DNA of 64,000 bases, from assembly GCF_948329515.1 (NCBI RefSeq), contig NZ_CAOJCN010000019.1, forward strand, positions 44,486-108,485. Reading direction: 5' to 3'. The notes under the pieces are model-generated. The model saw only the letters and a list, made by a program, of their open reading frames with translations. It was not told the DNA's origin and did no database searches. Shown in pieces: positions 1 to 8,717 of this stretch (position 1 is its first letter; each line of letters starts with the position of its first letter). Origin of the DNA: Cohnella rhizoplanae (GTDB lineage Bacteria > Bacillota > Bacilli > Paenibacillales > Paenibacillaceae). The position numbers and the translations under genes were made by a program.

Positions 1-1575
1 AAAGGAAGCGTGCGTATGGCGCGCCATGCCCAGATCGAGCCGAAGGCCGCCGGAGGAGCAATTCTCGAGCAGCACGTCGGGGTGGGCCTGCCGCAGCCGC
101 TCCAACACGTCGTATAGTCCGCGTATATGCTCGTAAAGTCCGTCCCCCGCGCCGTGTCCGTGATCGCAGCGGTCGCAGCCGGCCTTGGGGTCCACGTTGA
201 AGTCAAGCTTGATCCAATCGCAGCGATAGTCCCGAATGAGCCGATCCAGCTCTGCGTACGCCCATTCCCGCGCCTCCGGATTGCCCAGGCACACGTAGCC
301 GAGCGGCTCGCCATCGCGGACCGCTGGGAACGACGGACGGCTCTTGGCCAGCGACGCATGCGGACCCAGTCCTTCGATCTCGCACCATAGGCCGAAGCGC
401 ATGCCGAGCCCCCGCACGTACGCCGATATCTCCCCGATTCCGTCCGGGAAGCGATCGGCGTTCACTCGGTCCCAGTCGCCGCGGATGTCGTGCCAATTCA
501 GGCTTCCCTCGGCGTCGCCGAACCAGCCCGCGTCCAGCGTGCAAGCCTCGAAGCCGAGCTTAGCCGCCGCGGCCGCGTTGGCCTTGAACGTAGCCGCGTC
601 GATCCGCTGGTCCTCGTAGCTGAACCAGTGGTTCCACTCGGCCGGCAGTCGGTCGGATACCGCGCTGCCCGGGTACCAATGCCGCCTGCCGACGCGCGCG
701 AGCGGGACCGACACGGTGTGCAGATCTCCGCCGCTGCCCAAGGTTACCGCGACGCGCGGACTCTCCATCGACTCGCCAGGCGCCAGCTCCTTGGCGAACG
801 CCCAGTCGTTGAGCCCGGCCGTGACCGCGACGCCGCCGTCCTCGCGGCGCTCGCAGTGCACCTTCCAGTTGCCGGACCACATCGGGCTGATATGGAGCAG
901 CGCGCCGTCGTCCCGCGCGAGCGCGACCCAGGGATGCATGCCCTTGGACGAACGGCCCCACCGCGTCTCGGCCACGAAGGACTCGCCGAGCGGCGCCTCC
1001 TCGGGCTCGAACTCGGCGCCCCAGTCGCTGCGGTAGGACAGCACCCGCCACTCGCCCTCGGACAGCTCGAGCTGCAGCGGATCGATCCGCTCGACGAGGA
1101 GCGAGCCCTCGCCCGCGTTGCGAACCGTTACCCAGCGCTCGAAGACGGGCTCGTCCTCGTAGATCGTGGTGTGACTTTCGACCTCGAAGCGGAGTTTGTC
1201 GCAGCGCAGCCTGACTATATAATGCCGAACCCCGGGCATCGGCGAAGATACGCCGGCTTCGAAGCGCTTAAGGCTAGCGGAACGGCCTCCGAACCGCACG
1301 CCTCCGCACTGCAGCGTAAAGTCGCTGCCGGATCGGCTGCCATGGCTGACCACACGCCGGCCGGAGAGACCGAGGCGACATAGACCCGCGCCCGCGCCGC
1401 TCGCCTGCATATACTGCAGGGTGCCCGCGGACCAGTCCATACCGCAAGCGGCCAAGATGTCCCTGCTTGGATTCGTCCCTCCCGGTCCTTCCCGCTCTTC
1501 CCGCTCTCCCGCCACGCCAGACGCTCCAGACGATCGCTGCGTTTCCCATCCTTCGTCCCGTCGCTCGCCCGTCAT
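1..1575 (-). CDS. GH36-type alpha-galactosidase, C-terminus cut by window edge
   Basis: At least 525 residues are read, running off position 1. The motif DWIKLDFN near residues 453-460 matches the GH36 nucleophile strand (Asp458 the likely nucleophile). The CSSGGLRLDLGM motif near the visible end is the GH36 substrate-binding loop. The sequence stops just before the place where the family's acid/base Asp is expected, so the catalytic pair cannot be completed here. The start at 1575 is chosen because an AGGAGGGG Shine-Dalgarno lies seven bases upstream; an internal ATG at 1440 is possible. The N-terminal half reads as a beta-sandwich. It is the last visible gene of the carbohydrate locus but follows a terminator, so it probably has its own promoter. 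Likely role: release of alpha-galactosyl residues from imported oligosaccharides in the cytoplasm (no signal peptide). Substrate is inferred from family only. Confidence 0.85.
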   Translation of the reverse strand, partial: MTGERRDEGWETQRSSGASGVAGEREEREGPGGTNPSRDILAACGMDWSAGTLQYMQASGAGAGLCRLGLSGRRVVSHGSRSGSDFTLQCGGVRFGGRSASLKRFEAGVSSPMPGVRHYIVRLRCDKLRFEVESHTTIYEDEPVFERWVTVRNAGEGSLLVERIDPLQLELSEGEWRVLSYRSDWGAEFEPEEAPLGESFVAETRWGRSSKGMHPWVALARDDGALLHISPMWSGNWKVHCERREDGGVAVTAGLNDWAFAKELAPGESMESPRVAVTLGSGGDLHTVSVPLARVGRRHWYPGSAVSDRLPAEWNHWFSYEDQRIDAATFKANAAAAAKLGFEACTLDAGWFGDAEGSLNWHDIRGDWDRVNADRFPDGIGEISAYVRGLGMRFGLWCEIEGLGPHASLAKSRPSFPAVRDGEPLGYVCLGNPEAREWAYAELDRLIRDYRCDWIKLDFNVDPKAGCDRCDHGHGAGDGLYEHIRGLYDVLERLRQAHPDVLLENCSSGGLRLDLGMARHTHASF

Positions 1576-1658
1576 TCCCGCCCCTCCTGCCTGTAACCAG
1601 CCTGCTTGCATGTCGATGACGCCTGACTCTCGTCGAGTCTGAGGAAACGATCGATTCG

Positions 1659-1691
1659 AAAAAAACCGCGGAAGCCTTGCGGCTTCACGCG
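1659..1691 (-). terminator. Intrinsic terminator after the 1720-4074 glycosidase gene
   Basis: On the minus strand a GC-rich hairpin (arms around GAAGCC and GGCTTC, loop GCAA) is followed by seven T residues. It separates the glycosidase gene upstream from the GH36 gene downstream. Confidence 0.8.
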
Positions 1692-1719
1692 TGCTTCTAA
1701 ACGTGCCGCGCTTGCAGCC

Positions 1720-4074
1720 CTACCGCTCCACGCGCACCTCGAATGCGCCGCCCTCCGCGACGACGATGCGCGCCTCGCCGTCCGGTCCGTCTTCCCGGTC
1801 CGCCGCCGGGAGCCCGTTCACGAGAATGCGCGCGCCGGCGGCCCGCGGCAGATCCATGCGCACGGTCCATCCCGCTCCGGCCAGCTTTACTTTATATACA
1901 TCCGCGGCTTCGCCGAGCGCGATCTCCAGATCGACGGCCGCGGCGCAGGCGTCGTGACCGATCGCGACCCGGCGGACCGCCGCCTGGCGCCATGCCGTCG
2001 GCAGCCGCGGCCGCAGCGTCAGCTCCTTGCGATGGGTCTTCGGCGCGATGCCGAACATGAACCGCACGATCGGCCAGTGAATGCCATAATTCGTCCAGGC
2101 CTGGACGAAGCAGCCGTAATCCGGCGACATCTCGCTGATCGAACCCGGCAGCCTGCGACCGAAGGTGGAGGCGATCAGCTTCACCAGGCGCAGCGCCTCG
2201 TCCATCCGGTCGTAGCGCGCTTCTGCCACCGCCTGCACGCCGGTCGAGATCGTCATCATCTGCGTCCGATACATGCCGGACAGATACGTGCCCGCGGGAC
2301 CCGTGAATTCCTCCGTACCCATGCGCTCAAGCGCCCGGAGCGCCTGATCGCGCGGGGCGAGACCCGTTTCCATCGGCGTGTTGATGACCCAGTTCTTGAA
2401 CAGCCACGGGCGCTCCAGATCCGGGGGCAGGTCCGCGATCTCCGCCTGCATCGCCCGCATCTCCTCCACCGCGCGATCCGCGCCCATGCCCGCCGCGCGC
2501 TCGATATACACCGGCATCCGCTCGCGCACGGCCTCGACGCGCGCCATGGCGTCCGCGTACAAGCCCTCTTTATCCAGCCAGAGATCCGTGTTGATCTTGT
2601 CCGCCAGCCGACCCGCCGTCTCGCGCCAGCCTGCGGCGGCTTCCGCGTCGCCGAGCAGCTCCGCCATATCCGCGCCCGCGAGCAGCGCCGTCCACGTATA
2701 GACCGCCGTGTCGATCAGCTCGACGTTCAGCCCCTCGATCTCCGTGATGCCGTAGCCCTCGGGCAGCAGATCCCCGTCGGGATCCATCTCGCCGAGCAGC
2801 CACGCGAGCCCCCGGCGCACGGTCGGATAAGCCCGCTTCAGGTAATCCCAATCGCCCGTCCAGTCGAAGATCTCCCGCACGCTCTGAATATAGTGCGGCG
2901 TCTCCTGCGTGTTGCCGGGATTGGCGACAAGGCCCCAGGTCGTCAGCTCGTGAATGATGCGGCCGTTGCCGTTGGTCCGCTCCGACGTCTCCCGGATGAG
3001 GTCGGACGTCTCCATCGCCAGTCCTTGCCTGCCGACCGCGAGCAGCGCGGGCAGCGCGTAGCTGTTGTCGCAGCCGAACCACCACGGATACTCGGGAATG
3101 CCCGCCGTCAAGCCTCTGCCGACGCCCGGCACGTCCAGGACAAGCCACTCATTGTGGATCTTCACCCAGTCGAACACCCGGGCGAGCTCTTCGTCCGGAA
3201 TGTCGAGCTCGGTGCGGGACAGCAGCGATTCATAGCGGAGGCGCTTAGCCCTTCGCATATCCGCGTGACCGTCGCGGATGCGGGCGTACGATTCCGCCGC
3301 CTCGGCTTCGGACAGCACCGAGCCGGCGATGTAGAATCTTAGCTCGGCTGTGCCATTGGCCGGCAGCGCGATCCGCATGCGCAGGCTGCCGTCGGCGCCG
3401 TTGCCCGCCGTAGGCGCGCGCGAAGGCGCAGACTGCCCGCCATCCACGTGCGGCTCGCAGCCCTCCGCGTCGCTGCCGAAGACGACGAACCAAGGATGCT
3501 CCCGGTCCCTCGCGACGACCGCGCCGAGCGCGGCGTCCGCGCGGGCTTCGTCCGGCGCGTCCTCCATGCCGGCCTGCTCCGAGAACCATACCGGTCGCAG
3601 CTCCGTCCGGCCCAGGAAGACCGCCGTCAGCTCGCGGTCGCGGCCGCTCGTGTCCCGCAGACGGTACTCGACGACGAAGCCGGGATGCTCGTCCGGGCAG
3701 AACTGGCTGCGGACCGCCTCCAGCCCGAGCTGGGGCAGCGCGTAATCATGCTCGTTGAAGTACGCGAAGTTGCGGAACGCGTCAGCCTTCTCCAGCCAAG
3801 CGCCGTCCGAAGAATCCGACGTCTCGGCCAGGTGCAGCCAGAAGCCGTCCATGAGCTTGATCGGGTGGGCCCACAGCCCGCCCATCTCGTCCGGAATGTG
3901 GTGGCCGAAGTCCGGAAATCCGCCGTCCTGGCCCCCGATCATCGAGCTGCGGCGTCCCGCGCAGACGAACAGATCCATGTCGTCCGTAACCTTCGTGTCC
4001 CGACCCGCCGTCAAGCCGGCTAGGCGGAGCGCGGCTTCCACCTGCGGTTGGTTTTCTTCCAAAATATGCTCCAT
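1720..4074 (-). CDS. Six-hairpin (amylo-alpha-1,6-glucosidase-like) glycoside hydrolase
   Basis: 784 residues, no signal peptide. The N-terminal third is beta-rich. The central part (about residues 280-680) reads as an (alpha/alpha)6 toroid, with features such as PWWFGCDNSYALPALL, GNTQETPHYIQSV and FDWTGDWDYLKRAYP that recall debranching-enzyme/GH63-like six-hairpin glycosidases. A C-terminal beta-sandwich follows. The start has a GGAAGGAG Shine-Dalgarno about ten bases upstream. It lies 159 bp downstream of the spermidine-synthase-like gene and is the second six-hairpin enzyme in the locus (compare 10180-12333). The two proteins are not close copies. Expected role: cytoplasmic hydrolysis of an imported alpha-linked oligosaccharide. 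The exact GH family and substrate cannot be settled by reading. Confidence 0.75.
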   Translation of the reverse strand: MEHILEENQPQVEAALRLAGLTAGRDTKVTDDMDLFVCAGRRSSMIGGQDGGFPDFGHHIPDEMGGLWAHPIKLMDGFWLHLAETSDSSDGAWLEKADAFRNFAYFNEHDYALPQLGLEAVRSQFCPDEHPGFVVEYRLRDTSGRDRELTAVFLGRTELRPVWFSEQAGMEDAPDEARADAALGAVVARDREHPWFVVFGSDAEGCEPHVDGGQSAPSRAPTAGNGADGSLRMRIALPANGTAELRFYIAGSVLSEAEAAESYARIRDGHADMRRAKRLRYESLLSRTELDIPDEELARVFDWVKIHNEWLVLDVPGVGRGLTAGIPEYPWWFGCDNSYALPALLAVGRQGLAMETSDLIRETSERTNGNGRIIHELTTWGLVANPGNTQETPHYIQSVREIFDWTGDWDYLKRAYPTVRRGLAWLLGEMDPDGDLLPEGYGITEIEGLNVELIDTAVYTWTALLAGADMAELLGDAEAAAGWRETAGRLADKINTDLWLDKEGLYADAMARVEAVRERMPVYIERAAGMGADRAVEEMRAMQAEIADLPPDLERPWLFKNWVINTPMETGLAPRDQALRALERMGTEEFTGPAGTYLSGMYRTQMMTISTGVQAVAEARYDRMDEALRLVKLIASTFGRRLPGSISEMSPDYGCFVQAWTNYGIHWPIVRFMFGIAPKTHRKELTLRPRLPTAWRQAAVRRVAIGHDACAAAVDLEIALGEAADVYKVKLAGAGWTVRMDLPRAAGARILVNGLPAADREDGPDGEARIVVAEGGAFEVRVER

Positions 4075-4233
4075 GAGCGATTCGCTCCTTCCGAGTTGTG
4101 CTTGTGCGTTGGGTGAAAAAGAAGCGTACGAAGGCGTCGTCGGCCCTCTGATGCGGCGATCGGGGTCATCCGAGCAAGGCCGGCAGGTTGGCGGAGGGCG
4201 ATCGTCCGAATCTCGCGATGCCGCCTGCGCGCC

Positions 4234-6666
4234 CTACGCGCGGCCGGCGTCCTGCGCCCGCTCTGCGCCGCGGCCTCCCGGCCGAAGCGCAGACAGCAGC
4301 AGCACCAGCGCGTAGCAGACGCATGCCGCCGCGAGCGCCCAGCGGAGCCCGGCCGCGAGCGACAGCGCCGCGCCGAGCCAGGAGCCCCATACGCCCGCGA
4401 TGCCGTTCACCGCGAACAGCAAGGGCGAGCTGCCCCGCTGCCCGCGCTCGGCGGCCTCCATGCGGAGCGGCAGCGGGACGCCCATGAGCAGCCCCAGCGC
4501 GGCGGCGCATACCCCCAGCACGGCCAGCCTCGCGCCAAGCGCCAGCTCGAGCAGGCCGCCGCCCCACAGCGCTTCGGCCGCGGCCAGCAGCGCGATCAGC
4601 GCCGCGGCGCCGCCTGCGCCGACCGCCTCGGACAGCCTGCGCCGCCCGGCGAGCCGGCTGCCGAGACTGCCGCCGGCGAGCATGGCCAGCAGCACGACGG
4701 CGGTCGCGGCGGCGGGACTGCCGGCGTACTTCATCGCCTTCTGGATGAAGGCCGCCTGCAGGCACATATAGCCCACGCCTACGAGCACGCTGACGAGCAA
4801 GGGCTTGCCGCCAAGGCCGGCCCGGACACGCTGCGGCGCAGACGCGGACTTCGGCGGCGCGACCTCGCGCCACCATACCCACGCCGCGAACAGCGCCGTC
4901 AGTCCCGCGATGACGCCCAGCCAGGTCTTGAGCGAGCCCGGCATGCCGGGCGTCAGCTTGTAGAAAAACGGCCGGTCGTCGGTCGTCGGGTACACGCTGA
5001 ATTCGCTGTCGCGCACGAACGTGTCGAAGGATTGTTTGCCCTCGATCAGCGGTTGCAGGAACTGCTCGTTGGTATCGGGCAAGAACAGCGTCTGCAGACT
5101 GAGCGCCTGCGCCCCCGCACGCAGCGTGTCGAGCTGGGACGAGGCGAGCGGAGCGCGCTGGATGACGGTCAGCGTCAGACCCGGCCCGGCCGATTCGTCC
5201 GATGCCATGAGCAGGGCGGCGTGCTTGACCGCCGTGGCCGGCGTCGCGCCGGTCGCGTCCATCAAGGCCCCGAGCCCGGTGTAGAAGGCGCGGACGCCCT
5301 CGATGCCCTGGTGCGAGATGACGATGAGACGCCCGCCGCCGTTGAGGCGGTCCAGATACGCGCGGAACGCCTCCCGGGTGAACGCGTAGTTCTCCGTCAG
5401 CGCATGACCGCCCACGCCGCCGACCTGCGAATACACGAGGTCGAGCGCGATCAGGTCGTATCGCTCGTCGCTGCGCTCCAGCACGGTGCGGCCGTCGCCG
5501 ACGACCGCCGTCACGCCGGGACGGTCGAGCAGCCCGCCGTTGTAGGCGGCGTCCTCGCGCATGGCGCGCACGATCCCGTCGCTGAGCTCGACGGCGGTCA
5601 CCTGCTTCGCGCCGGCGAGCAGCGCGTACAGGATGTCCCTGCCGCCGCCCGCGCCGACGATGGCGGTGTTGTCCGCCGGTCCCGCCGCGAACGGCAGAAA
5701 CTCGATATCCTTGGCGAGGCCCGCAACCGAAGGCAGATTGCCGTCGAACTTGTACATGTAGCTCCCCGCGCCGCCGTCGATGAACACGGTCTTGCGCGCG
5801 GGATCGCTCCCCGAGACGACGTCGGCCCGCGCGAACGCGTCCCAAGCCGTCCGCTCCAACGTCGCGCCGGGCTGGCGCAGCGCGTTCACGATCGTCTTGT
5901 CCGGCGCGGCGCCGCGCATGCCGGCGTAGTCGATCTGCCACCAGCCGGCGCCGGTAGCCAGACCGGCGACGACGGCTGCCACGGCGGCAAGCGACAGCAG
6001 CGGCGCGAACCGCATCCATCCGTCGCGTCTCTCCGTGCCGGCCCGGGACGGCGCAGGCACGAGCAGCAGCGCGGCCGCCGCGAACGCGGGGATCGACAGC
6101 GCGAACATCGCCTGCAGCCCGCCCCAGCGCTGAATCAGCCCGTAGGCGGCCGCCACGCCAACCCCTGCGCCGAGCAGGTCGGCGGCATAGAGCGAGCGCG
6201 TGCGGACGCCGCTCGCCAGCGCGCGGCCCATGCACCAGCCGAACAGGACGAACGGCATGGCGCCGAGCAGCGCGTACAGCGCCAGCTGGTCGACATAGGG
6301 GAACCGCGCGAGGAACAGGCTAAGCAAGGCGACGAACAGGCCGAGGCCGAGCGCGGCAAGGCCGGCGGACAGGCTGGAGGTCGCATCCCGGCTGCCCGGA
6401 TCGGCAGAGGCGCCGGCCGAGCCGGACGTGCCGTCGGACGGCGCATCAGCCCCCCTGCCGGACGTGCCTGCCTGCCTGCGCGCCGCGTAACTGCCGGCCC
6501 CGATGCCGAAGACGGCCAGCGAGACGACGAGCGACACGTAGTGATACTGCAAGAGCACGCCGAATACGTTGGTCAGCGCCATCTCGAGTCCCAGCGCGGA
6601 CGCCGACAGGCAGCCCAAGCCCAGCATCCAGCGGAGCGCGCCGCTTTTTCCACCCGCTACAGCCAT
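4234..6666 (-). CDS. Multi-pass membrane protein with spermidine-synthase-like domain
   Basis: 810 residues in three parts. An N-terminal membrane region (about residues 10-215) has several hydrophobic helices and small loops. A soluble Rossmann-type domain (about 250-530) carries a glycine loop AIVGAGGGRDILYALL, an acidic strand end (AVELSD) and a DGR motif as in spermidine synthase/SAM-dependent folds. A second membrane region occupies about 545-800. Canonical SpeE has a GGGDG loop and a catalytic Asp pair; here the loop is GAGGGRD and the active-site strand reads DLVYSQVGG, so true aminopropyl transfer is doubtful. The gene starts 7 bp after the MalG stop, implying translational coupling with a sugar importer. 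Proteins of this architecture are usually annotated only as spermidine synthase-like. Function in this operon is unknown. Confidence 0.8.
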   Translation of the reverse strand: MAVAGGKSGALRWMLGLGCLSASALGLEMALTNVFGVLLQYHYVSLVVSLAVFGIGAGSYAARRQAGTSGRGADAPSDGTSGSAGASADPGSRDATSSLSAGLAALGLGLFVALLSLFLARFPYVDQLALYALLGAMPFVLFGWCMGRALASGVRTRSLYAADLLGAGVGVAAAYGLIQRWGGLQAMFALSIPAFAAAALLLVPAPSRAGTERRDGWMRFAPLLSLAAVAAVVAGLATGAGWWQIDYAGMRGAAPDKTIVNALRQPGATLERTAWDAFARADVVSGSDPARKTVFIDGGAGSYMYKFDGNLPSVAGLAKDIEFLPFAAGPADNTAIVGAGGGRDILYALLAGAKQVTAVELSDGIVRAMREDAAYNGGLLDRPGVTAVVGDGRTVLERSDERYDLIALDLVYSQVGGVGGHALTENYAFTREAFRAYLDRLNGGGRLIVISHQGIEGVRAFYTGLGALMDATGATPATAVKHAALLMASDESAGPGLTLTVIQRAPLASSQLDTLRAGAQALSLQTLFLPDTNEQFLQPLIEGKQSFDTFVRDSEFSVYPTTDDRPFFYKLTPGMPGSLKTWLGVIAGLTALFAAWVWWREVAPPKSASAPQRVRAGLGGKPLLVSVLVGVGYMCLQAAFIQKAMKYAGSPAAATAVVLLAMLAGGSLGSRLAGRRRLSEAVGAGGAAALIALLAAAEALWGGGLLELALGARLAVLGVCAAALGLLMGVPLPLRMEAAERGQRGSSPLLFAVNGIAGVWGSWLGAALSLAAGLRWALAAACVCYALVLLLSALRPGGRGAERAQDAGRA

Positions 6667-6673
6667 CCGTCCG

Positions 6674-7516
6674 TCACCCCTTCATGCCGGTCAGCGTGAT
6701 GCTCTCGACGAAGTATTTTTGACCGATAAAATAAAACAGCAGCGAAGGCAGCATCGTCACCATGGAGGCGGCCATCAGATAGTTCCACTGCACGTTGTTC
6801 TGGCTCTTGAAGAAGTTGATGCCGAGCGTCAGCGTGTACAGCTCCGGCTTGCTGAGGTACAGGATCGGCTGCATGAAGTCCTTCCAGCTGTCGTTGAATT
6901 GGAAAATCGTGATCGTCACGATCGCCGGCACGGTCAGGGGAAGGATGACCCGCAGCAGGATGCCGAAGGTGGAGGCGCCGTCGATCTTGGCCGCTTCCTC
7001 GAGATCCGCAGGGATCGACATGAAGAACTGCCTGAGCAGGAAGACGAAGTACGCTTTCCCGAAGAACAACGGCACGATCAGCGGATAGAAGGTGTTGATC
7101 CAGCCGAACTTGGTGAACATGTAGAACTTCGGAATCATCGTCACGGTGTCCGGCAGCATCATGGTCGCGAGCGTCAGAATGAACAGGAACGAGCGTCCCC
7201 GCGCCTTGAAGCGGGCGAAGCCGTACGAGACGATGATGCAGGACAGCACCGCGCCGATGATGGACAGGACGGTGATGATGATCGTGTTGTTGAACCATTG
7301 CCCGAAAGGCAGGCTCGTGAAGGCGGTCTTGTAGTTGATCCACTTGACCGGATCGGGAACCCACTTGGGCGGCCAGGTGAATACCTGGTACGACTCCTTG
7401 AGCGAGGTGGACAGCATCCAGGCGAAGGGCACGAGCATGATGAGGGAGCCGATCGCCAGCAGGACGTAGATCAGCGAATTTTTAAACAGCAGTCTGCTGC
7501 GGTTCGTCGAGGTCAT
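6674..7516 (-). CDS. Carbohydrate ABC transporter permease, MalG type
   Basis: 280 residues with six predicted membrane helices; the first is near residues 13-33. The cytoplasmic EAA loop is clear (EEAAKIDGASTFGILLRVI, about residues 180-198), the docking site for the ATPase. The C-terminus ends SITLTGMKG, a usual ending in this family. It starts 6 bp after the MalF reading frame ends and precedes the spermidine-synthase-like gene by 7 bp, so it belongs to one transcript. No ATPase gene is in the locus; such CUT1 importers commonly share an MsmX/UgpC-type ATPase encoded elsewhere. Because its partner MalF gene is interrupted, the importer may be inactive in this strain. Confidence 0.92.
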   Translation of the reverse strand: MTSTNRSRLLFKNSLIYVLLAIGSLIMLVPFAWMLSTSLKESYQVFTWPPKWVPDPVKWINYKTAFTSLPFGQWFNNTIIITVLSIIGAVLSCIIVSYGFARFKARGRSFLFILTLATMMLPDTVTMIPKFYMFTKFGWINTFYPLIVPLFFGKAYFVFLLRQFFMSIPADLEEAAKIDGASTFGILLRVILPLTVPAIVTITIFQFNDSWKDFMQPILYLSKPELYTLTLGINFFKSQNNVQWNYLMAASMVTMLPSLLFYFIGQKYFVESITLTGMKG

Positions 7517-7522
7517 GCGGGA

Positions 7523-8485
7523 TCAATTCCTTTCCCCTTCGTAGTAGACCCAGGCCGCCGAGGACTTGACGACGAGCGCCGTGAGCGCCAGGATCAGGAT
7601 GAAGAGCACCCAGGCCAGCGCGGAGGCGTAGCCCATCCTAAAGTTCTGGAACGCGTGGTCGAACAGGTAGAAGTTGAAGAACAGCGTGGAGTTCATCGGC
7701 CCGCCCTTGGTCATGACATAGGCTTCGCCGAAGGTCTGCATCGCGCCGATCACGCCCATGACGAGGTTGAAGAAGATGGTCGGGGTCAGCATCGGGATCG
7801 TCACGTTCCTGAACTTCTGCCAGCCGCCCGCGCCGTCCAGCTCCGCGGCCTCGTACAGCGAAGGCGGGATGCCCTTGAGGCCCGCCAGCCAGATGATGAC
7901 GCTGCCGCCGACCGTCGATCAAAGGCTCATGATGACCATGGAGGGCAGCGCCCACTTCGGATCGAAGATCCAGCCCGGCCCGGCGATGCCGAAGTAGCCG
8001 AGGATCGTGTTCAGTAGGCCGATCTGCGGATTGAAGATCCACATCCACAGCACCATGACGGACACGCCGCTGACGACGGCCGGTAGGTAGAAGATCGTGC
8101 GGAACAGCCGCATGCCGCGGACCGCCTGGTTCAGCAGCAGGGAGAGAAGGAGCGAGCAGATCAGGCCCAGCGGCACCGAGAATACCGAGTACAGCGCGGT
8201 CACCTTGAGGGACTGCCAGAAGAGCGGGTCGTGGTTGATCGCGGTGTTATAGTTTTTGAGTCCGACGAACTTCGCGGGCGTCAGCATATCCCATTGGTTC
8301 AGGCTGATCCAGAGCGAAGCGACCATCGGCACCGCGAAAAACACGAGCAGACCGATCAGCCAGGGCGAGGTCAGCAGGTAGAAGGTGCGCTCTTCCTTGC
8401 GCTCCGCCTTGGACAAGCGGCGCTTTGGCGGCTTCGGCTTCACGGCGGTGTATTCGGTTGCTGTCGCTGCCTTTTCCATGATCAT
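7523..8485 (-). pseudogene. Carbohydrate ABC permease, MalF type, interrupted by in-frame TGA
   Basis: One continuous frame from 8485 to 7523 would encode about 320 residues of a MalF-type permease, but codon 189 (plus-strand 7919-7921) is TGA. The flanking residues are MVIMSL before and STVGGSVIIWLAGLKG after. Homologous permeases typically carry Trp at this place, so TGG to TGA, one base change at plus position 7919, explains the break. The part after the stop contains the EAA loop (YEAAELDGAGGWQKF) and the last membrane helices. The first internal ATG after the stop (7804) lies downstream of the EAA core, so reinitiation there would not restore ATPase docking. All other parts look intact, suggesting a very recent mutation or a sequencing error. 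Confidence 0.85.
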
Positions 8486-8717
8486 GCACCTCTTTCTTTT
8501 GTGAAATGCCGGCTAGGCGGCGGATAGCTGCAAAAATGCAGTTAAATCAGGCTTATATCGAGGACGCATCCGATTGAGCCGGTAAGGGGAATTAAGTGCA
8601 TTTTCACAGCTATCAAATCTGGTTAGGATGGCGCCGGGAGCCAGGAAGATCGGCGGGAAGCGCGCTCCCCGCCGTCGTTCCGAATGCTGCATGGCTTGCC
8701 TCGATGCGCGCGGATTC

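Noticed and set aside
5032..6699. 555-codon plus-strand frame
   Set aside because: Antisense to the spermidine-synthase-like gene; Arg/Gln-rich without motif or ribosome site.
7919..7921. Recoded TGA (selenocysteine or Trp)
   Set aside because: TGA is used as a normal stop for several genes here and there is no SECIS-like reason to decode it; a point mutation is simpler.
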